Positions 39,028-49,475 of a DNA stretch of 64,000 nt are shown here, one piece after another. Within the stretch, counting starts at the first letter, position 1; each line of letters starts with the position of its first letter. The stretch is from Bacteroidota bacterium (lineage in GTDB: Bacteria > Bacteroidota > Bacteroidia > AKYH767-A > OLB10). The notes beneath the pieces are model-generated. The model was given only the letters and a program-made list of their open reading frames with translations. It searched no databases and was not told where the DNA came from. The position numbers and the translations under genes are program-made. The DNA is taken from contig JADKJB010000001.1 in assembly GCA_016722525.1 (NCBI GenBank), positions 558,001 through 622,000 of the forward strand, given 5' to 3'.

Positions 39028-39504
39028 TTAAGGCATAGTGTAAAATTTACTCCAGTTTTTGTCTGCTTGCTTTTTCAGATTTATTTCATCCTTGTTCCAG
39101 CTTTTTAAGGTATTGTTGAAATAGGCATTGTAAAAGAGAAATAGTTTCCCATCAATAATCTTAAATGTTTCAGGGTCAACTTCCACTTTATCGCCACTGT
39201 TGCCCATTGCAAAGGCGCACCAGCCTCCATACTGAGGCTCGTATTTTTGATAATTTTTCACTAACAATTGTTTATTTTCTTCCGAAGAACAATAATACGT
39301 GATGCCTTCTGCCCTTACTGCAAATTGTTTGGAACCTTTCACGGCTTTTGATTTTACAAAATAAGCAACTGGATCATATCCCATTATTGCTACTCCTTCT
39401 GTAATGTTGAATTGAGATTTTCTTTTTTCAGAAATATTTTGCTGTCCGAATGCAACGGAATTTATTAGCAGCAGAAGCGACAGAAATTGAATAATTGGTT
39501 TCAT
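39028..39504 (-). CDS. secreted YHS-domain protein
   Basis: 158 residues with a signal peptide (about 1-20, cleavage near AFGQ). A YHS-type domain (about 35-130) follows: GVAIMGYDPVAYF, KAVKGSKQFAV, GITYYCSSEENKQLL, QYGGWCAFAMGNSGDKVEVDP and KLFLFYN. YHS domains bind metals, often copper or iron. This periplasmic subfamily is common and uncharacterised. Its start codon directly follows the stop of the upstream outer-membrane gene (39505), so the two are coupled and may act together at the cell envelope. Confidence 0.9.
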   Translation of the reverse strand: MKPIIQFLSLLLLINSVAFGQQNISEKRKSQFNITEGVAIMGYDPVAYFVKSKAVKGSKQFAVRAEGITYYCSSEENKQLLVKNYQKYEPQYGGWCAFAMGNSGDKVEVDPETFKIIDGKLFLFYNAYFNNTLKSWNKDEINLKKQADKNWSKFYTMP

Positions 39505-40431
39505 TTAAAATGGAATTTTATATTGAATACTAAGAACCAGGGATCGGGTAAGTCCATCAGGCCGGATTTCTCTGACAATAAGAGGAGAAGCAATGACCAA
39601 TTCCATTTCATTAAAATTCCGAAATCTTTTAGTTGCCTGAATCATTGCATTAATGGTTAATCCTTCTGAATTATTTATTTCCGTTTTTTGGTTAAAAACA
39701 TTTTGAAAGCTGTCATTTCCCAAATGGTAAATTGCAAGGATTGCGGGAGTGATAACAATGGAGGAATTGGGAATTGAAATCCTGTAGGTACTTCGTAATA
39801 AAATATCCCCTTTTCTGACAAATTTATTGGTTGCCGTAAATTGATCTGCTTCCATATTTTCATATAGCCACGGAAAAAATGTGTTCTCATTATTCTGAAT
39901 AACCGGAAGCTGCAATCCTGCACTTATCCCAAACTGATTTATATCAAGATGGCTGCCCAGAATTACATCATAGGTAGCCAAACTCGATTGGTAATCGAGT
40001 GGCAGGGGTAAACCCTCATCATTTTTATTGTTGGAAGCATTTAAGGGAACTTTGATTCCAACGGATGCCGAGAGTTTGCTTTTGTTTTTTTGATGAAAAG
40101 AAAAATTACCGGAAACATACCAGTCACCCAGCCCAAAATTATTTCCAAGTTTTCCACTTGCATAAACAGTAGTCACTTTTGACTGCACATTAAAATTATG
40201 ATAGAAGTAATGTTGGTAGTCGATAAAGGAAGTGAATGTTTGCGTTTTGTCCAGCCCCATCCCGTAAATCATCCCGCCTGAAATAACGTTGTTACTCATA
40301 ACTGAATCAGATGTGGCATTCAGTTTCAAATTACCCAGACTGCAAAATCCGGCATCACTGCACCCTTGCGAATTCACATAGCCAGGTAAACACAATGCTA
40401 TCAGAAATATAAATGCCAATCCTTTTTTCAT
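39505..40431 (-). CDS. outer-membrane protein, unknown substrate
   Basis: 308 residues from the second Met (40431), or 311 from 40440. The signal peptide is followed by a Cys-rich start (QGCSDAGFCSLGNLKL) and alternating beta strands through the remainder, ending in an aromatic-rich terminal strand (SLVLSIQYKIPF), as in outer-membrane barrels. I do not recognise the family. It sits directly before the YHS gene with no gap. A metal-related or small-molecule transport role is possible from context only. Confidence 0.7.
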   Translation of the reverse strand: MKKGLAFIFLIALCLPGYVNSQGCSDAGFCSLGNLKLNATSDSVMSNNVISGGMIYGMGLDKTQTFTSFIDYQHYFYHNFNVQSKVTTVYASGKLGNNFGLGDWYVSGNFSFHQKNKSKLSASVGIKVPLNASNNKNDEGLPLPLDYQSSLATYDVILGSHLDINQFGISAGLQLPVIQNNENTFFPWLYENMEADQFTATNKFVRKGDILLRSTYRISIPNSSIVITPAILAIYHLGNDSFQNVFNQKTEINNSEGLTINAMIQATKRFRNFNEMELVIASPLIVREIRPDGLTRSLVLSIQYKIPF

Positions 40432-40565
40432 CGGGGACAAACCAATTTGGATACAAATGTAAAGCCACTAACCGGAAGCAATTGTCGGCAGGCTGACATT
40501 AGAAAAATAATTCCAGAATCGATTTATTGTTCTCTAAACTGTCTGGTGGTTAAATACCAACTGTT

Positions 40566-41113
40566 TTATTTTGTATCAGGTTCAAAATCAAGCATCAAAG
40601 AATTCATGCAAAACCTTTTTCCAGTGGGTGGCGGACCGTCATCAAAAATGTGACCCAGATGACTTTCACATCTGCCACATACAACTTCAACACGTTGCAT
40701 TCCATAACTGTTATCCGTATGGTAAATTACACTGTTGGGTCGTAATGATTCATAAAAACTTGGCCATCCGCATGAGCTTGCAAATTTGGAATCCGATCGG
40801 AACAATGCATTTCCGCAAGCGGCACAATAGTACATTCCCAAACCCTCATAATCCCAATACTTCCTGTGAAGGCTCGCTCTGTACCTTGCTTGCGGGCAAT
40901 CTGGTAGATGCTGTCGGGTAAAAACTTTTTCCATTCCGAATCTGAAATATTAAGTTTGGATGTATCGGTTCGCGAGTAATAAGGGTTTTTAGTTTGAGAA
41001 GTGTTTTCCATAGAAACTTGATTATTTTGATGATTTGTTGGACTTTGGCAGGAAGCCGTAAGTCCAAGCATAAGGATGAAGGCTAGCGGAGAGGCAAATC
41101 TATACATTTTCAT
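40566..41113 (-). CDS. msrB: peptide-methionine (R)-S-oxide reductase MsrB lipoprotein, split by a frameshift
   Basis: The first frame (41113-40727) has a lipoprotein signal (LGLTASCQSP), then SEWKKFLPDSIYQIARKQGTERAFTG. The second frame (from 40934) continues KYWDYEGLGMYYCAACGNALF, SSCGWPSFYE, EVVCGRCESHLGHIFDDGPPPTGKRFCMNS. One extra A in the minus-strand AA at plus 40861-40862 fuses them at FTG-KYWDYEG, the exact family sequence. The zinc cysteines (CAAC and CGRC) and the catalytic Cys in RFCMNS are present. It repairs oxidised methionine, here probably in the periplasm. With the repair the protein is about 182 residues, a normal length with signal. Confidence 0.9.
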
Positions 41114-41214
41114 ATCGGGTTAATAACAAGCAAATAAACAGATTGTTTTCCAAAATAATTTTCGGAAAACAATCTGCAAAAAATAATATTTGATAAAAGA
41201 AAAATTTCGAAAAG

Positions 41215-41880
41215 TTAATTTAAGTGAAAACGCACCAGCCGTCTTTCTAAATAATTTGGGTTGGAAGCAAAAAAGGGCAATGTCTCGGAAACTATTCCTA
41301 CATTTTTCGCATACCGTGTATTCATTGCTCTTGGATTTCCGGCAAAAGACCAAACCGGAAACATCTGATAATTGATTTTATAGTTAGAGGTAATAAATCC
41401 TCCCAAAGGAACAGTTACAAACCAGTCTTTATCGGTCATTTTTTTAGTGACTTTATAAATCGTATCCGTTGAGGAACTGCCGAAACCGTAAGATGCATCA
41501 AAAACAATAATGAAATCCTGTGAAGAAAAATAGAGGCCGCCACCCACCCCAACGGTGTAATGCACCGAATCTCGTAAATAAGACTCTGATGGCAGAGGAG
41601 GAAATGGGTTTGGTCTGACCATTTTAAAGTACGTTAAATTATTAATCAAAGTATCTTTTTCAACATAACAGCTATCAAAAACAGAAGTAGGTGTTGCATT
41701 ACCAGAACTATCAACATCAAATCGCTGGTAGATCCAGTAATTCCCGACTTTCAGTTGTGCATAATTATCATACACGGTTGGTGTTGGAGCAGGATCGTCA
41801 TCATCATCTTTACACGATATTACCATTAAGCTGAAACAGGATAAAATAATTAGTGGAATTAAAATTTGAGGTTTTTTCAT
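41215..41880 (-). CDS. lipoprotein of unknown function
   Basis: 221 residues. The signal ends in a lipobox (LMVISCKDDDDD), with an acidic stretch after the Cys that is typical of surface-exposed Bacteroidota lipoproteins. The mature part (about 35-221) is a single beta-rich domain starting YAQLKVGNYWIYQRFDVDSSG, a sequence style seen in Bacteroidota DUF-type lipoproteins. No catalytic motif is seen. Monocistronic. Confidence 0.75.
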   Translation of the reverse strand: MKKPQILIPLIILSCFSLMVISCKDDDDDPAPTPTVYDNYAQLKVGNYWIYQRFDVDSSGNATPTSVFDSCYVEKDTLINNLTYFKMVRPNPFPPLPSESYLRDSVHYTVGVGGGLYFSSQDFIIVFDASYGFGSSSTDTIYKVTKKMTDKDWFVTVPLGGFITSNYKINYQMFPVWSFAGNPRAMNTRYAKNVGIVSETLPFFASNPNYLERRLVRFHLN

Positions 41881-42054
41881 GACTTCTGATTTTTGAAATT
41901 CATGGTCATAAACGGGGACGAAAATTTTTTATTGCCTGAAAAGATTGCAGACTTTCATAGTGGATTACTTATAAATTATTGTGCATTTCAGTAAAATAGG
42001 ACAAAAGTATGAGATGTAGAAAATCTGCAAATCACAAATGAAAAGTCACCCTGA

Positions 42055-42438
42055 TTAATCGTCGGAAGCTACCAGTGAAAAGCAAATTATTAAAAGCGTA
42101 TTGTATTCGGCTCCGCCCGATGATGATCCAACAACAAACCAGCCATTAGATGCATGTACCAACAAAATACCAATGAGCAATTCAAAAATAAATGCAGCAC
42201 ATAACGGTCTTCTGAAATAGGCTAAGGCTAGTGTTAACCCTCCGGCTATTTCAAAAATTGTTACCAGCCATCCCAGTGTAAATCCCATAGGGAAGCCTTC
42301 CATGGTTAAAAACTCGCCAAAATTAGACATGCCAACTTCCACAATCCGATAAACACCATGAGCTGCCATACTCAATCCCAAAATCACTCTTAATACACGG
42401 TGCCAGTAACATCGGGATACAAATGGAAATGGTCTCAT
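42055..42438 (-). CDS. DoxX-family membrane protein
   Basis: 127 residues with four membrane helices. It starts CYWHRVLRVILGLSMAAHGVYRI and has GFTLGWLVTIFEIAGGLTLALAYF, then ICFSLVASDD. This matches the DoxX pattern (R-x-x-L-G-x-x-x-x-x-H-G and E-x-x-G-G-x-x-L). It is unrelated in sequence to the DoxX gene at 38576 beyond the superfamily. Function is unknown; some DoxX proteins act in redox stress. Confidence 0.8.
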   Translation of the reverse strand: MRPFPFVSRCYWHRVLRVILGLSMAAHGVYRIVEVGMSNFGEFLTMEGFPMGFTLGWLVTIFEIAGGLTLALAYFRRPLCAAFIFELLIGILLVHASNGWFVVGSSSGGAEYNTLLIICFSLVASDD

Positions 42439-42809
42439 AAACGTAAATTAAATTGTCTTCGCCACCATAAGCGAGCTATCGGTTGTTTATGACTCAATAA
42501 TACAAAATATGCAGGTCACTTGTCAAGGGCAATTTAGTAAATAATACTATTTTCATACTTTTTTGAGATCCATGAAATCAAACCGTTTGGCACATACGTT
42601 TTGAGAATAGAGTAATAAGTTTTGGTTTGGATAAATGAAAATTTGTATTTTATGTTCCTGAGATGAAACTTTGATTCTACATGAAAAAATCGGCGGGAAA
42701 CTGAATTTTTCATATTTCTACATTGTTTGGTTTTCTGATATTTATTTCATAATTTCGATAGAGACAAAGTGCCAATACGCAATTGTATTCACAGTGAAAA
42801 ACATTGAAA
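42439..42809. other. intergenic, no feature seen
   Basis: About 370 bases between divergent genes (DoxX on minus and a small protein on plus). It should hold promoters for both. It is AT-rich, and I find no repeat, hairpin or RNA gene that I can support. Confidence 0.45.
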
Positions 42810-43103
42810 ATGTACATCGTTCGTGAAATCTTCCGTCTTAAATTCGGACACTACCGAGATGTTAAAGCTTTAATTGACGAGGCTTTGAGCAAAAAAATGT
42901 TCCCGCAAACCAATCAGAGTCGCATGCTCACCGATTTCACCGGCCCTTCCTACCGGATGATACTGGAATCGGGTTTTGAAGCTCTGGGAGATTTTGAAGA
43001 AAGCCTTCAAATGGAAATGGCAGCCGGCAACTGGAATGAATGGTATCACCGTTTTAAACAACATGTGGAATCTTCCGAAAGAGAAATTTTAAAAATCGTT
43101 TAG
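42810..43103 (+). CDS. small dimeric alpha/beta-barrel-like protein
   Basis: 97 residues from the ATG at 42810; a TTG two codons upstream is less likely. It starts MYIVREIFRLKFGHYRDVKALIDEA and later reads GPSYRMILESGFEALGDFEESL. This beta-alpha-beta pattern resembles ABM/NIPSNAP-like dimeric ferredoxin-fold proteins. Those bind small ligands or act as monooxygenase-like enzymes. The family call is tentative. It precedes the MFS gene by 116 bases on the same strand. Confidence 0.65.
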   Translation: MYIVREIFRLKFGHYRDVKALIDEALSKKMFPQTNQSRMLTDFTGPSYRMILESGFEALGDFEESLQMEMAAGNWNEWYHRFKQHVESSEREILKIV

Positions 43104-43219
43104 GTCTGCAATCCTGATAGTTTTTAAAGAAAAGCGAGCAGTGCAATTTTTCAATTGTATTTGCTAAGGTCATTTTTTTATCTTCGCAACCGATTTACAC
43201 GACATTACGACCCGGTTTT

Positions 43220-44432
43220 ATGACCATCAGTAAAAGCCCAGCTATAGGTTTTATCTTTCTCACTTTAGTTATTGATATTACCGGTCTTGGAATAATTATT
43301 CCGGTGATGCCGGCTTTAATTCAACAATTAACAGGTGAAACCATTGGAGAAGCTGCCAAATATGCAGGATGGATGTTGTTTGCATTTGCCATCATGCAAT
43401 TTATTTTTTCACCTATCCTGGGTAACCTGAGTGATCGTTTCGGCCGCCGCCCTGTGTTACTGGCTGCATTGTTCGGGTTTGGGCTGGATTATCTTCTCAT
43501 GGCAGTTGCTCCAACTATTGGATGGCTCTTCGCCGGTCGGATCATTGCCGGTATTTGTGGCGCAAGTATAACTACCGGCATGGCGTATATAGCCGATATA
43601 AGCACCCCTGAAAAAAGAGCTGCAAATTTTGGAATGGTTGGCGCTGCCTTTGGTATCGGATTTATTGTTGGACCTGTTATCGGCGGACTGCTGGGTGAGT
43701 ATGGACCGCGAGTTCCCTTTTATGCCGCGGCCGGAATTACATTGCTCAATTGGCTGTATGGTTATTTTATTTTGCCGGAGTCACTGTCTGCGGATAAACG
43801 TAGAAACTTTGACTGGAAAAGGGCGAACCCTTTTGGTTCAGTCAAGCAACTTAGAAGATATCCTTTGCTGGCAGGATTAATATTTTCACTTTTCTTTGTT
43901 TACATCGCTTCACATGCAGTGCAAAGCACCTGGTCGTTTTTTTACTATTGAACGATTTAAGTGGAGTGAATCTATGGTAGGTTATTCGCTCGGCACTGCA
44001 GGTGTGCTGGTAGGATTGGTTCAGGGAGTTCTCATCCGTGTGATCAATCCGCGACTGGGACCCAATAAATCAGTTTATACTGGAATGCTTTTGTACTTTA
44101 TCGGGCTTTTTCTTTTTGCTTTTGCAAATCAGGGATGGATGATGTTTGCGTTTCTGGTTCCTTATTGCCTTGGCGGGATTACAGGTCCTGCCATCCAGGG
44201 CATCATGTCAAATCAGGTTCCCGATACCGAGCAAGGAGAGTTGCAAGGCGGGTTTGCAAGTATGGTGAGCATCACGTCTATCATTGGTCCACCACTCATG
44301 ACCGGCTTGTTTGCTTATTTTACATCCGCGAAAGCGCCATTTCAATTTGCAGGAGCTCCGTTTTTGCTGGGTGCACTGCTGACATTAATCAGTTTGACGC
44401 TTGCAGTAAAATCTTTGCGGAAACACAATTAA
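43220..44432 (+). CDS. TetA-like MFS efflux transporter, split by a frameshift
   Basis: The first frame (43220-43951) holds the N-terminal half with VIDITGLGIIIPVMPAL, the MFS motif GNLSDRFGRRPVLL and GRIIAGICGASITTGMAYIAD. It breaks at WSFFYY. The second frame (from about 43944) gives WSFFTIERFKWSESMVGYSLG and the C-terminal six helices. Removing one T from the T7 run at 43937-43943 restores a 403-residue protein of normal length. The sequence style is that of TCR/Tet-type proton-driven drug efflux pumps. It needs a one-base deletion, unlike the other breaks in this window, which need an insertion. Confidence 0.85.
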
Positions 44433-44528
44433 AATAGTAAAATGCAAAAAATGGGCTAATGTCTCAAGAAAGAAATTAGGTTTTCAAGTCCCCCAAAATG
44501 GCATTAAATGCTCATTTTTTTTAAAATG

Positions 44529-47406
44529 CTATTTTTCTTTGTTGGTTAAAATGATTTTCGAATAATATTTTTTTTCTTGACTTAATTCTGTCTTTATTAA
44601 ATAAATTCCTGAACCCAAATGATTAAGGTCTAATGGAACCTTGTTCCCGATAAATGAAGGAATATTCATCACTACTCTGCCGCTCATATCGGAAACTTCA
44701 ATTTTTCCTGAAATGGGTTCCTGATTATTGAAAACGACCGTGGCTATGCCGGATGATGGATTTGGGTAGACAATAATTTCACCTGTTGCATAAGTTATTT
44801 CATTCAGCTCTGTAAAACTGACTATTTCGAGTGAAGTTGTATTGGTTGCCACAGGTTGGTTATAATCGAAATAGATGTGTGCGGTATTATAGACAATATC
44901 GCCTAAGTTCAGATTATTTTTAATTCGAATTTTATATTTAATAAATCCATTTGATTTTACTTCATTGACAGCGGAATCCGGAAGAAGAATGTTATCCATT
45001 CTGATTTCCAGTAATCGAGAGGGATAAAGATTAAAGTAATAATCGTGACTGCATGCAACTATTTCCAGCGAGCCAATATCCAAATGATTGGAAAGAGTAT
45101 CAAGGATTATTACATTGAATGCAGTATCGTTTCCAAGGTTCTGAAACCTGATGGTGTATTCAATGAATTGCCCATTCTGCATGAATACTATTGGCACCGC
45201 ATTGTCGGGAACAGAAGCTTTATCATTAGGATCATAGCTGCCGGTTATTATACTTAGTGACTCATCAAAATTATTCGTGGTATCTAAATCTCCAATTAAA
45301 GGAAGTAATTGCGCAGTACTCAAAACTATGTCGCCAATTATAGCCAGTGAATCTACACGGGTTAATAAATCATAACTCAACGATTGTAAAGGCATTAAAT
45401 TTACGAAATTCCATATAAGGGTATCGCCTGTTATACTGTCAGGCGAAGTGGAAGCAGAAAGAAATGTTAATTTATTATCAAGATCAATGGAAACAGATCC
45501 TGATTGTGAGTTTCCTCCAATATTTTTAACTGTTAGGTTGTAATTCAAAGGGAATCCGGGTCGTGTGCCTGCAACATTGGTCAGGGTTACTCTTAAATCT
45601 TGCCGTGTAAGATCCAGTTGTAAAGCAAAATTATTTGCAGTGTCAAGTTGATTGCCGGTTGTAAAATTAGCAGTATGAACTGACGGTATGGGCGGCAAAT
45701 AATAAAGTGGGTAAGTTGGAATAGTAATAGAATAATTATCAGGTGTTACATAGGCGCCAAAATCACCGGAACTTCCGGTGCTGACGAAATAATTTCCCGG
45801 ATCAATTGCTACAATCAATCCTTGCGCACCGCCTTCATTAACATCTTTAATGTTGTTACCATTTTGATCAATAAAGGCATTTCCTCTGATTTGGCTGATG
45901 TATGGGTCGGTGCTGTAATAGGATATAAAAAATTATAGGAACTGTTAGGAAATGCACCCTTTAATGTTATTCCCGGGCCGGCCTCTATATCGGTTACATC
46001 ACTAATTCTTCCCGACATATAAAAATTATTTTGAGTTCCATAAATACATGCAGTCGATCCGATTGAATAAGATTTCCCAAGATTGATACTTTGTTTTGCA
46101 ATGCCGGAAGTGTCCAGATTAACAAAGAAAGTATAAAACTCTGAACCATTAGAGTAGTCGCAATCATATTGGTGTATTCCGAATCCGTTAGATCCTAATG
46201 AATCATATAAATAACAAACTAAATTCAACGACTGATTTTTCCCATACCGTAGTGTTGAGGAACTTAAATAATCATTCTCAGTTGATTTAACCCACACGAG
46301 ATTGAATAACGAATCGTACTTTGCAATATAAAAAACATCATTTGTAATTGTATTATTTATTAGAGTTACCCCTGGGCCCGGGTCCATATCAACATTGCCC
46401 TTGCATTCGCCATATAAATAAATATTGTTAAAGGGATCAGTAACCGAAAGAGATTGTAATTTAGTGGAAAAAAAAGAAACTTTATCCAGGTCCATTGCAC
46501 TATTTAATTTTACTACAAAGTACTTGCCTTGACTATAAACATCATATGGTTGTCCGCCTGGTGGGATATAATTTTGCAAATACTGACCTGGCCCTGGATC
46601 AAAATCAATTTCTCCTAAAAATTTTCCAGAAATGTATAAACTACCCATAGCATCCACATTGAAATCTGTTAAGACTAACGGATTGTAAAGCCAGAGGGTA
46701 TCCAGCGTCTCAATAATCTTAACATCTGCAAAATTAAAAGCTGAATCGAGTTTTAATATAAAAATATGTTTAGCCCCGGTTGAAGGATTAATATTTACTA
46801 TACCTGGTCCTGGATCCACGTCTCCTCCTCCTCCATCCAGTGTTCCTGCGATCAATATACTTTTATCTGAAAGTATTTTCACATGTTCCATTCGAACATC
46901 ATCAGACAAGGTGATTCCTCCGCTATAATTACCGTTTGCATCTAGCTTAACTAAGCCATGTGATTGATTTGTTAAAGTCATTTCTCCAATTCCAGGACCT
47001 TGAGTTGTATCAAAATCAAAAGTACCTGCTGGTCCGGAAAAATAAAATAAAAATTACCATCAGCATCCATTGCATCACGTGCCGCAGTACTGAATCCTGC
47101 GGGCCCGTTGTAATATCGTGGGCGTGCATAAACTAAATCACCTGTTGGGGTGTACCTTGCAAAAAAATAATTTCCGTCAGGTGTTCCTGAATAATTAAAC
47201 CCTGGTCCCGGATCAAGATCTCCGCCATAATTAGCACCTGACACGAAAACATCACCATTGGAATAGCTGTACATATTACTTCCAATAGATCCATCTAATG
47301 CACCATAATTCGTAAAATTCCATTGCAAATTGAATTGTGCAAAAACGCAAGAAGTTGATAGAAGAAAAATTACCAAAGTGTGGATTGATATTAAAGGTCT
47401 CATCAT
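44529..47406 (-). CDS. very large T9SS protein with DPGPG repeats and DUF7619-like domain, two frameshifts
   Basis: Three consecutive frames (47406-46978, 46981-45815, 45818-44529) form one gene of about 960 residues. Joining needs one T in the minus-strand T5 run (plus 47038-47042; gives FYFIFSGPAGTFDFD) and one T in the T6 run (plus 45927-45932; gives FFISYYSTDPYISQIRGNAFIDQNGN). The parts are a signal peptide, a propeller with repeated D-x-DPGPG loops (at least five), a SdrD B-like segment (GNAFIDQNGNNIKDVNEGG), a DUF7619-like module (SYDPNDK ... QFIEYTIRFQNLGNDTAFN) and a type A sorting tail (VYPNPSSGIATV ... GIYLIKTELS). It is probably a surface protein of unknown target. Confidence 0.85.
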
Positions 47407-47490
47407 TTGCTTATTTCATGCTAAAGTATAATAAAAACCGACACTTCCTGTACAAATATTGTCGATGACGTAAATTCACCTCACTTGCAT

Positions 47491-47542
47491 AACTCCGTCC
47501 TTCAGGGCGGAGTTAAGAAATCAAAGCAAAGGGCTTTAGCCC
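47491..47542. repeat. intergenic double-hairpin (REP-like) element
   Basis: A 10-base stem (AACTCCGTCC at 47491-47500 with GGGCGGAGTT at 47505-47514, one mismatched position) is followed by a second hairpin (GGGCT at 47531-47535 with AGCCC at 47538-47542). The same pair of motifs, an aggressive GC-rich island in an AT-rich genome, occurs as scattered intergenic elements in Bacteroidota as I recall. It lies between two divergent genes. Confidence 0.55.
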
Positions 47543-47707
47543 TGACAAGAGAATCTTTAAGGTGTGTAAGAATTCAATGGCCAAATGCTGTATTCCACAT
47601 GATCGTAACTGACTAATCTCCACTAAATATAGGTGATTTTAAGGCTGAAACTTTCATAAACCCCTATAATTCACTACCTTTGCATCCCCAAATACAGTCC
47701 AATCAGC

Positions 47708-49333
47708 ATGATATCTACTTCCAACCTCTCTCTTCGCTACGGTAAACGCGTTTTATTTGAGGATGTTAACATTAAATTTACTCCAGGAAATTGTTACGGA
47801 ATTATTGGTGCCAATGGTGCTGGTAAATCTACTTTTTTGAAAATTCTTTCCGGTCAAATTGATCCGTCTACCGGACAAGTGCATATCACACCGGGTGAAC
47901 GTATGAGTACACTTTCGCAGGATCACTTTGCTTTTGATGAAATGCAGGTGTTGCAGACCGTTCTCATGGGAAATAAAAAACTGTGGGATATCATTATTGA
48001 AAAAGATGCACTTTATGCCAAGTCCGATTTTAGTGAAGCTGATGGTGATCGAGTAGGTGAACTGGAAACACACTTCGCAGAAATGGATGGGTGGAATGCA
48101 GAAAGTAATGCTGCCGAATTATTAAGCGGATTGCATGTCCCTGAATCTCTTCATACAAAATTTATGAAGGATCTGAATGGTAAAGAAAAAGTTCGGGTGT
48201 TGTTAGCACAGGCTCTGTTCGGTAATCCCGATATCTTACTTCTCGATGAGCCAACCAATGATCTCGATGTAGATACCATTTCCTGGTTAGAGAATTTTCT
48301 AGCCGATTTTCAAAATATTGTAATTGTGGTTTCTCACGATCGTCACTTCCTCGATGCGGTTTGTACTCACGTTGCCGATATCGATTTTGGAAAAATAAAT
48401 ATTTATACCGGTAACTATTCTTTCTGGTATGAATCCAGTCAGCTCGCTCTTCGTCAACGTTCCGATCAAAATAAGAAAGTTGAAGATAAACGTAAGGAAC
48501 TGCAGGATTTTATTGAACGATTCAGCGCGAATGCCTCTAAATCTCGACAAGCTACCAGCAGAAAAAAATTGCTTGAAAAACTTGTTGTGGATGATATTCA
48601 ACCCAGCAATAGAAAATATCCCGGTATTATTTTTAAAGCCGATCGCGATTGTGGTGATCAGATTTTATCTGTTGAACATCTCTCCAAATCAGCACCCGAT
48701 GGAACAAATTTATTTTCTGATATTACCTTCACACTGAATAAGGGTGATAAAGTAGCAATGCTCTCCAATGAACATATTGCCATCACTACCTTTCTGCAAA
48801 TTATTACAGGTCACGAAAAAGCGGATAGCGGAAAGTATGGTTGGGGAAGCACTATCACCACTTCGTACTTACCAAATGATAATTCTGAATTTTTTAATAA
48901 CGACGAAAATTTAATTGATTGGCTGCGTCAGTTTTCTGCCGACAAAAATGAAACTTATATTCGGGGTTTTCTTGGTAAGATGCTCTTTTCAGGAGATGAA
49001 ACACTGAAGAAATCAAATGTGCTTTCCGGAGGAGAAAAAGTACGCTGTATGATTTCACGCATGATGCTAACCAATGCAAATTGTCTGATTCTCGATGAGC
49101 CTACCAATCACCTTGATCTGGAATCGATCACGGCTTTCAACGACGCACTCAACGACTGGAAACACATTGCAATTTTTACTTCTCATGATCATCAGTTTAT
49201 TCAAACTGTCGCGAATCGTATCATCGAAATTACACCTAACGGAGTTATCGATAAACAAATGACATTCGATGAATATATTGCTGATGACAAAGTGCGTGCA
49301 ATGAGAGAAGAAATGTATGCAGTGAATGCATAA
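47708..49333 (+). CDS. ybiT: ABC-F family ATPase, YbiT-like
   Basis: 541 residues with two ABC domains and no membrane segments. The first has Walker A GANGAGKST, Walker B ILLLDEPTNDLD and H-loop VVSHDRHFLD. Its signature is LNGKEKVRVLLAQALFG instead of the usual LSGGE. The second has LSGGEKVRCMISRMM and LILDEPTNHLD, but its P-loop region (DKVAMLSNEHIAITTFLQII) lacks a Walker A. The linker has the basic helix RQATSRKKLLEKL. ABC-F proteins act on ribosomes. The asymmetry (degenerate first signature, missing second P-loop) may be a subfamily feature of Bacteroidota YbiT-like proteins. Confidence 0.9.
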   Translation: MISTSNLSLRYGKRVLFEDVNIKFTPGNCYGIIGANGAGKSTFLKILSGQIDPSTGQVHITPGERMSTLSQDHFAFDEMQVLQTVLMGNKKLWDIIIEKDALYAKSDFSEADGDRVGELETHFAEMDGWNAESNAAELLSGLHVPESLHTKFMKDLNGKEKVRVLLAQALFGNPDILLLDEPTNDLDVDTISWLENFLADFQNIVIVVSHDRHFLDAVCTHVADIDFGKINIYTGNYSFWYESSQLALRQRSDQNKKVEDKRKELQDFIERFSANASKSRQATSRKKLLEKLVVDDIQPSNRKYPGIIFKADRDCGDQILSVEHLSKSAPDGTNLFSDITFTLNKGDKVAMLSNEHIAITTFLQIITGHEKADSGKYGWGSTITTSYLPNDNSEFFNNDENLIDWLRQFSADKNETYIRGFLGKMLFSGDETLKKSNVLSGGEKVRCMISRMMLTNANCLILDEPTNHLDLESITAFNDALNDWKHIAIFTSHDHQFIQTVANRIIEITPNGVIDKQMTFDEYIADDKVRAMREEMYAVNA

Positions 49334-49475
49334 TTCTAATTAATTTTTCTTTACGCTGTTAGAAAGTCTATCAAATAAATAAACACAGAGGAGCGGAGTA
49401 ACGGAGGTGCACGGAGGCTTTATAATAAGAAAATAAATTTCACATAGAATAAATAGACTAAAAAGAGCTTATTTA

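Noticed and set aside
49375..49420. CACAGAGG/GGAG-rich intergenic stretch resembling scattered intergenic repeats
   Set aside because: No internal palindrome, no second copy in the window, and no coding signal. Not enough to call an element.
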